Source: Bacillota bacterium
GTDB taxonomy: Bacteria; Bacillota; Clostridia; Clostridiales; Clostridiaceae
Reading direction: 5' to 3'
NCBI GenBank assembly: GCA_023424785.1
Contig: JAFADP010000122.1
Location: 1 to 19,551 of the forward strand
DNA: 19,551 nucleotides
Positions 14,592-19,551 of the stretch are shown piece after piece. The notes beneath the pieces were generated by a model. It was given only the letters and a program-made list of their open reading frames with translations. It did no database searches and had not been told where the DNA came from. Numbering within the stretch: position 1 is the first letter of the stretch; the number at the start of each line of letters is the position of its first letter. A program made the position numbers and the translations under genes.

Positions 14592-16337
14592 ATGAGGAAA
14601 GAATTCTCTATGAGCGGTGATAAAATAATAATTAATTTTACCGTTAAGTATTGCAAGACATTCGAAACATTATTAGAGAGTGAAGCATTTAGAAAGGTAA
14701 TAGATGTTTACTTTAAGTCTATAAAAAAGAAAAATACATCAACATATCAGCATATTACATCTTCACTAGAAACAGATGATGTAGCAGAAGTAAGAGAACA
14801 CTTAGCTAAGGTATTTAAGTACTTAACTGTTATGGGAGTTAAGGAATTATCAAAAGGTAGTCCTAAATATGCTAAATTAGTTCTAGATAAAGATAAGATG
14901 ATAGCATTAGTAGAAGAGCTATATTTATTTTGGAGAAAACTTGAAAGATATACTGTAATACATGGTGGAAGAGTTGAAGAAGGGTTAGCAGCAGTAAATT
15001 TTACAGAGGCAAATGCTGAATTTTCAACATTAGTATTAAAGCTTTATAGAAAAGTAGAAAAGCATATTGAAGGAAGAACACCAAAAGTATTTAGGCAAAT
15101 ACCTGCAGGTGGAAATGCATGTTTAATGATAACACCAATTGTGTGGCCTGTTCCTAAAGGATATGAATTATTAGAAGATATTCCTTTTATTGATTCAATT
15201 TTAATAGAAACACCATTTATAACATACCCTAAGAAATCTACTAGAGATGGAATGTTTACTGAAGTTTATAAGAATCCATTAAATTATTGTAATTTAAATA
15301 GTGATCATTGGTTCTGTTATCCAGCTAAAATTGGAGAATCATTAGCATATATTTATTTTCATAGAGAATTTATGTCACATGGTATAAGTTTATGTAACTT
15401 ATTTGAAATGGCTAGAAAAGAAGAATGTAGAGGTAGGAAGCCAGATTTAATATATGTATTTGGGGCATCAGATGATGAGGATGAATTAAAAACTGTATTC
15501 TATTATGATAAAGAAAATGATATTATGTTAGGATATGTTAATCAGTCAGAAGAGGTTGATTATTTTGGATATATGAAGAAGATGAGTTTAACTCTTCACA
15601 ATTTAAGAATGATAAAAAATGGAAATCTACCTATACATGGAGCTATGGTAAAAATAGTTTTAAAAAATGGTAAAAATGCCAATGTAGTTATTATGGGGGA
15701 TAGTGGAGCAGGTAAATCTGAAAGTATAGAAGCATTTAGAGCTCTTAGTGAAGATTATATTTCAGAAATGACTGTAATATTTGATGATATGGGAACCTTT
15801 AAAATAGAAGGTGATAAGGTTGTTGGATATGGAACAGAAATAGGTGCTTTTGTTAGACTAGATGATTTAGATCAAGGATATGCATTTAAAGAAATGGATA
15901 GAAGTATATTTATGAATCCAGATAAAATTAATGCTAGATTAGTAATGCCTATAACTCCATATAAGGAAGTTATTAAGGGATATCCAATAGATTTCTTCTT
16001 CTATGCAAATAACTATTCAGAGGTTGAAGATGGAAAGTCATTAGAATATTTTGAAGATATTGAAGAGGCTAAAAAAGTATTTAGAGCAGGGGCAAGAATG
16101 GCTAAGGGTACAACTACTGAAAAAGGATTGGTAGAATCTTTCTTTGCAAATCCATTTGGTCCAGCTCAAAAAGAAAAAGAAACAAATGAATTAATAGATA
16201 AGTATTTTGATTTTATGTATAATACAGCAAATGTTAAAGTAGGCCAAATAAAAACTGCATTGGGGGTTAAAGGACAAGAAAAAGATGGACCTAAGAATGC
16301 AGCATTACAATTATTTGAGGAAATAAAGAAATTATAA
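14592..16337 (+). CDS. HPr-kinase/PEPCK-like P-loop protein of unknown substrate
   Basis: A 581-residue cytosolic protein with a novel-looking helical N-terminal region (residues 1-340) and a C-terminal P-loop domain. The P-loop is GDSGAGKSE (369-377), nearly identical to the GDSGxGKSE of HPr kinase/phosphorylase. It is preceded by LPIHGAMVKI (H349), like the HprK HGVLV segment, and followed by VIFDDMG (D398-D399), the HprK metal-binding Asp pair. The ATP-type PEP carboxykinases share this fold, and such clostridial proteins are often labelled PEP carboxykinase. The GLSGTGKTT and substrate-arginine signatures of true PEPCK were not seen. It therefore looks like a kinase or phosphorylase of unknown target. 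The ATG at 14592 follows GAGGGGG (14579-14585) by six bases; an ATG at 14577 sits before that site. It is monocistronic. The fold call is good and the function is open. Confidence 0.82.
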   Translation: MRKEFSMSGDKIIINFTVKYCKTFETLLESEAFRKVIDVYFKSIKKKNTSTYQHITSSLETDDVAEVREHLAKVFKYLTVMGVKELSKGSPKYAKLVLDKDKMIALVEELYLFWRKLERYTVIHGGRVEEGLAAVNFTEANAEFSTLVLKLYRKVEKHIEGRTPKVFRQIPAGGNACLMITPIVWPVPKGYELLEDIPFIDSILIETPFITYPKKSTRDGMFTEVYKNPLNYCNLNSDHWFCYPAKIGESLAYIYFHREFMSHGISLCNLFEMARKEECRGRKPDLIYVFGASDDEDELKTVFYYDKENDIMLGYVNQSEEVDYFGYMKKMSLTLHNLRMIKNGNLPIHGAMVKIVLKNGKNANVVIMGDSGAGKSESIEAFRALSEDYISEMTVIFDDMGTFKIEGDKVVGYGTEIGAFVRLDDLDQGYAFKEMDRSIFMNPDKINARLVMPITPYKEVIKGYPIDFFFYANNYSEVEDGKSLEYFEDIEEAKKVFRAGARMAKGTTTEKGLVESFFANPFGPAQKEKETNELIDKYFDFMYNTANVKVGQIKTALGVKGQEKDGPKNAALQLFEEIKKL

Positions 16338-16346
16338 AAATAAAAA

Positions 16347-16387
16347 GGCTATATGGATATTTATTATCAACCCATATAGCTCTTTTT
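16347..16387 (+). terminator. Intrinsic terminator of the HPr-kinase-like gene
   Basis: GCTATATGG (16348-16356) pairs with CCATATAGC (16372-16380) around a 15-nt loop, followed by TCTTTTT. It lies ten bases after the stop codon. Confidence 0.85.
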
Positions 16388-16412
16388 ATGCAAAAAAGTT
16401 CCAATGAATATA

Positions 16413-16441
16413 TTGACAAAAGTTAAGCGGTATTATATATT
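16413..16441 (+). promoter_or_regulatory. Lipoprotein gene promoter
   Basis: A perfect -35, TTGACA (16413-16418), a 17-base spacer and TATATT (16436-16441) form the best consensus promoter in the window. It lies about 75 bases before the ATG at 16517. Confidence 0.82.
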
Positions 16442-16516
16442 ATATTTAAGAGTTAAATAAATGGTATAAAAGAATTGAAAAAAACTCTTTATTTTATATT
16501 TCTAGGGGGAGAAAAA

Positions 16517-17335
16517 ATGAGATTTAAAAAAGTATCAGCAGTATTATTATCAGGGTTTTTAGGAGTTTCATCATTTATGGGATGTTCAGGAAGTAATAGT
16601 GCTAAAGTTGAATTTAATCCAAAAGCAGGAGATGAATATAAGCTAACATATGATATCTCTATGGATACAACGTATGGAGAAGAAAACATGTCTATGAGTA
16701 TGGATATGCTAGCAAAAATGAAGTTTTCAGAAGTTACTAAGGATAATATTAAGGTAGAGGCTACTTATGATGATCTTTCAATGAGTATGAATTTATTAGG
16801 TCAAGAGATTAATGTGAATAAGGATAATCCACAATTTGCAGAGATTTTTGATGAACTAACTTCAATGAAATTAATTATGGATATGGACTTAGATGGTAAT
16901 ATAATAGAAACATCATTTGAAGGAGCAGATGGATTAGAAGGAGTAGATTCATTAGGACTTTCAACTACTCAAGAAGGTATATCAAATGAATTATTACAAT
17001 ATAATGATTTTGAATTAAAAGAGGGTGAAGAAATAGAAATTCCAGTTGACAATAGTATGTTACAAACTTTATCATCAGCAGGAGTTGAATTACCAGAAGA
17101 TTTTAAGATAAAGGGTAAAGTAGTATCAGTAAATGATGATGAAGCTGTAATTAAAATAGATACTGATGAATTTGAGACTGATGGAGTAAAATGTACTCTT
17201 TCAATGGAAACAACAATTGATTTAAATGTTGGAATGACATCAAAAATGACTATGGAAATGAAAATGACAGGAAATGAAGATGGAGAAGCCATAGATGGTA
17301 CTGTGAAAGCTAATGTGCTTATAGAAAAGATTTAG
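16517..17335 (+). CDS. Putative lipoprotein of unknown function (DUF6263-like)
   Basis: A 272-residue secreted lipoprotein. The N-terminus has a basic MRFKK, a hydrophobic core (VSAVLLSGFLGVSSF) and a lipobox-like SFMGC, so C23 would be lipidated and the protein anchored to the outer face of the membrane. The mature part begins with a Ser/Gly/Asn linker, then VEFNPKAGDEYKLTYDISMDT. This and the strand-rich repeat of Met/Ser/Asp residues (MSMSMDMLAKM, DLSMSMNLLG, KMTMEMKMTG) resemble DUF6263-type proteins, though I recall that family only by pattern. No catalytic motif is visible. ATG 16517 is chosen because GGGGGAG (16505-16511) lies just upstream; a TTG at 16475 would place that site inside the gene and spoil the signal peptide. 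It is monocistronic behind a strong promoter. Confidence 0.87.
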   Translation: MRFKKVSAVLLSGFLGVSSFMGCSGSNSAKVEFNPKAGDEYKLTYDISMDTTYGEENMSMSMDMLAKMKFSEVTKDNIKVEATYDDLSMSMNLLGQEINVNKDNPQFAEIFDELTSMKLIMDMDLDGNIIETSFEGADGLEGVDSLGLSTTQEGISNELLQYNDFELKEGEEIEIPVDNSMLQTLSSAGVELPEDFKIKGKVVSVNDDEAVIKIDTDEFETDGVKCTLSMETTIDLNVGMTSKMTMEMKMTGNEDGEAIDGTVKANVLIEKI

Positions 17336-17349
17336 TTATTAATTAAGAG

Positions 17350-17417
17350 AGTGTGAATTATTACTTGTTTTAACTTAAGTTTTATTAAGTAAATAAGATA
17401 ATAATTCACACTTTTTA
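17350..17417 (+). terminator. Unusually long terminator hairpin after the lipoprotein gene
   Basis: AGTGTGAATTATTA (17350-17363) pairs exactly with its complement at 17399-17412. Inside, CTTGTTT pairs with AAATAAG (one wobble, one bulge) and ACTTAA pairs with TTAAGT, so about 27 bp form across 63 bases with a 6-nt apical loop. A CTTTTT tail follows. Confidence 0.88.
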
Positions 17418-17432
17418 TGTTTAGGATTTATT

Positions 17433-17448
17433 TTTTATGATATAATAG
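17433..17448 (+). promoter_or_regulatory. Promoter of the ArsC/Spx-like gene (extended -10)
   Basis: TTTTATGATATAATAG with TATAAT at 17441-17446 and the TGA extended element, identical to the trmB promoter core. No clear -35 is present. Confidence 0.75.
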
Positions 17449-17487
17449 ATAATAATTATTAATTAATAAGATTTAAGGAGTGAAAAA

Positions 17488-17841
17488 ATGAGTATAACTA
17501 TTATAGAATATCCAAAATGTACTACATGTAAAAGAGCAGTAAAGTTTTTAAAGGATAAGAATATAGAATTTATAGATAGAAATATTGTAGATGATAATCC
17601 AACTAAAGAAGAGCTATTAAGTTGGATGAATATAAGTGGTCTAGAAATTAAGAAGTTTTTTAATACCTCAGGAAAGCTTTATAAAGAAATGAATTTAAAA
17701 GATAAAGTTAAGAATATGAATAAGGAAGAAGCTGCAGAGTTATTATCTACTAATGGTATGTTAGTAAAAAGACCTATATTAATTCAAGGTGATAAAATAT
17801 TAATAGGATTTAAAGAAGATTTATATAATGAATTTCTATAA
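17488..17841 (+). CDS. ArsC/Spx-family thioredoxin-fold protein
   Basis: A 117-residue cytosolic protein of the arsenate-reductase-like (ArsC/YffB/Spx) family. It opens with ITIIEYPKCTTCKRAVKFL, where C11-T-T-C14 is the Spx-type CxxC redox switch. It ends with the cis-proline motif LVKRPILIQ followed by ILIGF, as in the family. The length matches the group. True Spx binds RNA polymerase alpha and responds to disulfide stress, whereas ArsC-like paralogues may be thiol reductases; sequence reading alone cannot separate these. The single ATG at 17488 has AAGGAG eight bases upstream. It is monocistronic, with its own extended -10 promoter and hairpin terminator. No arsenic-resistance genes are nearby, so an arsenate role is unsupported. 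Confidence 0.9.
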   Translation: MSITIIEYPKCTTCKRAVKFLKDKNIEFIDRNIVDDNPTKEELLSWMNISGLEIKKFFNTSGKLYKEMNLKDKVKNMNKEEAAELLSTNGMLVKRPILIQGDKILIGFKEDLYNEFL

Positions 17842-17854
17842 ATACATAATTAAG

Positions 17855-17886
17855 AGGTGCTATAAATTTTTATAGCACCTTATTTA
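17855..17886 (+). terminator. Terminator of the ArsC/Spx-like gene
   Basis: AGGTGCTATA (17855-17864) and TATAGCACCT (17871-17880) form a perfect 10-bp stem with a 6-nt loop. The tail TATTTAAT is only moderately T-rich. Confidence 0.78.
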
Positions 17887-17949
17887 ATATTTCTTTAAGG
17901 TTTGTGTGATAAAATAAGTTAATATCACTTTTAAAAGGAGATTATGAGT

Positions 17950-18633
17950 ATGAAAATATTAATAGTTGAGGATGAAGAGCAATTATCAGAAGCATTAGGT
18001 GCAATACTTGAGAAAAATAATTATTTTGTAGATAGAGTATTTAATGGAGAAGATGGACTAGATTATATATTATCAGATATATATGATGTTATTATTTTAG
18101 ATATAATGTTGCCAAAGATGAGTGGATTAGAGGTATTAAAGAGCGCTAGAAAATCAGGTATAGACACTCCAATTATACTATTAACGGCAAAGGGTGATGT
18201 ATCTGATAAGGTGATAGGGCTTGATAGTGGAGCTGATGATTATTTGCCTAAACCATTTTATACAGAAGAATTACTTGCAAGGATAAGAGCATTAGGAAGA
18301 AGAAAAGGTGAGGTTATTAGTGATAATAATTTAAAGTTTGGAGATATAACTTTAAATACTGCTACATTAGAATTAAGTAATGGAGATAAAGTAATAAAAA
18401 TTACGGCTAAGGAATTTGGATTATTAGAATTACTTATAAATAGAAAGAACACTATTACTAATAAGGATGATATTATTAACAAGCTTTGGGGATATGATTC
18501 TGATGCAGAATATAATAATGTAGAAGTGTACGTATCTTTTTTACGTAGAAAATTAACATTTTTAAAATCTCAAGTAGTTATAAAGGCAATTAGAAACATA
18601 GGATATATTTTGGAATATACGGATGGAAAATAG
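17950..18633 (+). CDS. OmpR/PhoB-family response regulator
   Basis: DNA-binding output half of a two-component system. Residues 1-118 are the receiver: acidic pocket VEDEEQ (E7-D8), phospho-acceptor D51 in VIILDIMLPKMSG, switch Thr in PIILLTAKG, and Lys in YLPKPFYTEELLARIRAL. Residues 128-227 are the winged-helix trans_reg_C domain, with TAKEFGLLELLI and the recognition region NVEVYVSFLRRKL, ending IRNIGYILE. The start is placed at ATG 17950 because AAAGGAG (17934-17940) lies nine bases upstream and the protein then begins MKILIVEDE as usual; ATG 17944 is too close to that site. The histidine kinase gene overlaps its 3' end or follows at once, so they are co-transcribed and cognate. The targets are not predictable. 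Confidence 0.95.
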   Translation: MKILIVEDEEQLSEALGAILEKNNYFVDRVFNGEDGLDYILSDIYDVIILDIMLPKMSGLEVLKSARKSGIDTPIILLTAKGDVSDKVIGLDSGADDYLPKPFYTEELLARIRALGRRKGEVISDNNLKFGDITLNTATLELSNGDKVIKITAKEFGLLELLINRKNTITNKDDIINKLWGYDSDAEYNNVEVYVSFLRRKLTFLKSQVVIKAIRNIGYILEYTDGK

Positions 18634-19551
18634 AATGTTTAAAAAATTAAAAATAAAATTTATAGTTACAACTATGACTTTGTTAATTTCTATAGTTACT
18701 ATTATTATAATTGCTATATATATTGGCATGAAAAGCAGTAATGAGTACGAGATATTTTCACAGATAAATGAAATATTAAGTTCTTCATTTGGTAGATTTA
18801 ATGAAGATATAATGCACTGGAATAATAGAGGAGAAATTATTATATGTAATTATAATAGAGAAAGTACTAATTTAAGATATAATACTTTAATGGATATTGA
18901 TCAAGAGGAAGTGAGAAATATTGCGTATATGGCTCTAAGTGGTAAAAATAGAGGTTTTATAGATGTTGGAGACTATAATTTTGCATATGCGTATAAAAAT
19001 AATCCTGGTGGAGTAAGTATTGTTTTTAAAGAAGTTAGTATATATAGGGATACCATGAGAAGTTTTATAATAACATCTTTAATTATTGGATTAACAAGTA
19101 TACTAGTATTATTTTTATTTAGTGTAATTATAGCTAAAAAAGCTGTAGAGCCAGTAGAGGAAGCTTATAATTCTCAAAAAGAATTTATTGCAAATGCTTC
19201 ACACGAACTAAAAACTCCATTAGCAATAATAAGCACTAATATAGATTTATTAAATAGCAATGGAGAAGATAAAATAAATAATCAAAGGAAATGGTTAGAC
19301 TATATTCAATTTCAGACAGATAGAATGTCTAAATTAGTTGGTAATTTACTTTATTTAGCTAAGGCTGACAATAATGAAGTATTAGGTACAGAAGTTGAAT
19401 TCAACTTAAGTGATTGTATTATGAATGCAGTGTTAACATTTGAAGCTGTATTATATGAACATAACTTAGAACTTAATTGTGATATACAAGATGATATTAA
19501 GTTTACTGGTGATAAAGAAGGCATAAATCAGATAATAGGTATATTACTTGA
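18623..19551 (+). CDS. Sensor histidine kinase (3' truncated by window edge)
   Basis: The frame runs open to the right edge, so the catalytic end is missing. ATG 18623 overlaps the regulator stop by 11 bases; ATG 18635 in the same frame is an equally possible start with TGGA seven bases ahead. The first membrane segment is at about residues 10-34, an extracytoplasmic sensor of about 110 residues follows, and the second segment is at about 149-172. The linker after it (AKKAVEPVEEAYNSQKE) is only about 25 residues before the H-box FIANASHELKTPLAII, so no full HAMP domain fits. The phospho-acceptor His (codon 19202-19204) lies in the HisKA dimerisation helix. The ATPase domain is just beginning (DKEGINQIIGILL, the N-box lead-in) where the window ends. 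Partner of the adjacent OmpR-type regulator; the signal is unknown. Confidence 0.93.
   Translation, partial: MENRMFKKLKIKFIVTTMTLLISIVTIIIIAIYIGMKSSNEYEIFSQINEILSSSFGRFNEDIMHWNNRGEIIICNYNRESTNLRYNTLMDIDQEEVRNIAYMALSGKNRGFIDVGDYNFAYAYKNNPGGVSIVFKEVSIYRDTMRSFIITSLIIGLTSILVLFLFSVIIAKKAVEPVEEAYNSQKEFIANASHELKTPLAIISTNIDLLNSNGEDKINNQRKWLDYIQFQTDRMSKLVGNLLYLAKADNNEVLGTEVEFNLSDCIMNAVLTFEAVLYEHNLELNCDIQDDIKFTGDKEGINQIIGILL

Noticed and set aside
16475..16516. TTG 16475 as the lipoprotein start
   Set aside because: The GGGGGAG site ahead of ATG 16517 and the clean signal peptide from that ATG make the longer form unlikely.
16969..17292. Minus-strand open frame of 107 codons inside the lipoprotein gene
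   Set aside because: No ribosome site, composition follows the opposite-strand gene, and the product looks like an antisense shadow.
17488..17841. Arsenic-resistance arsenate reductase
   Set aside because: No arsR, arsB or acr3 is nearby, and the CxxC at residues 11-14 is equally typical of Spx-like regulators.
1..19551. CRISPR array, tRNA/rRNA, insertion sequence or phage genes
   Set aside because: No regularly spaced repeats, no cloverleaf or rRNA sequence, no transposase or integrase motifs and no terminal repeats were seen on either strand.

Overview
The window is strongly AT-rich chromosomal DNA. Codons end mostly in A or T, Shine-Dalgarno sites are strong (AGGAGG-type), and sigma-A promoters and U-tailed hairpin terminators are easy to see. 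Together with the protein families present, this points to a low-GC Firmicute, most likely Clostridium sensu stricto. Species cannot be fixed from the sequence. Nothing indicates a phage, plasmid, transposon, CRISPR array, tRNA or rRNA. The window reads as core chromosome, densely packed, with no gene-free stretch longer than about 253 bases.

Layout: (1) bases 1-2254, an FtsX-type ABC transporter permease cut by the left edge; (2) 2369-3529, alanine racemase (alr) behind a promoter holding a 24-bp perfect palindrome; (3) 3637-4314, a Crp/Fnr-family regulator, then a small unrecognised protein with a duplicated Cys-x-Cys repeat (4382-4876); (4) 4920-5732 on the minus strand, a DUF1189-like membrane protein; (5) 5986-8131, a two-gene operon of a membrane-anchored phosphodiester glycosidase (NAGPA-like) and an anchored protein of unknown function; (6) 8210-10572, trmB-argS (tRNA m7G46 methyltransferase and arginyl-tRNA synthetase); (7) 10647-11801, an AI-2E/PerM-type membrane protein whose best start is an ATT codon just after the argS terminator; (8) 11908-12714, a DEDDy RNase H-like exonuclease domain protein; (9) 12744-13604 on the minus strand, a secreted ComEC-type metallo-beta-lactamase-fold protein; (10) 13722-14426, a PlsC acyltransferase; (11) 14592-16337, a large protein with an HPr-kinase/PEPCK-like catalytic core; (12) 16517-17335, a lipoprotein; (13) 17488-17841, an ArsC/Spx-like thioredoxin-fold protein; (14) 17950 to the right edge, an OmpR-type response regulator and a histidine kinase cut by the edge.

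Most transcription units are one or two genes, each closed by an intrinsic terminator, often followed at once by the next promoter. Cell-envelope functions dominate: D-alanine supply, a surface glycosidase pair, phosphatidic acid synthesis, lipoprotein, ABC permease and two-component system. Translation genes (trmB, argS) sit among them. The points most worth a second look are the HPr-kinase-like protein and the inverted repeat framing its promoter, the ATT start after a terminator, two related palindromes overlapping -10 elements, and the Cys-x-Cys repeat protein.
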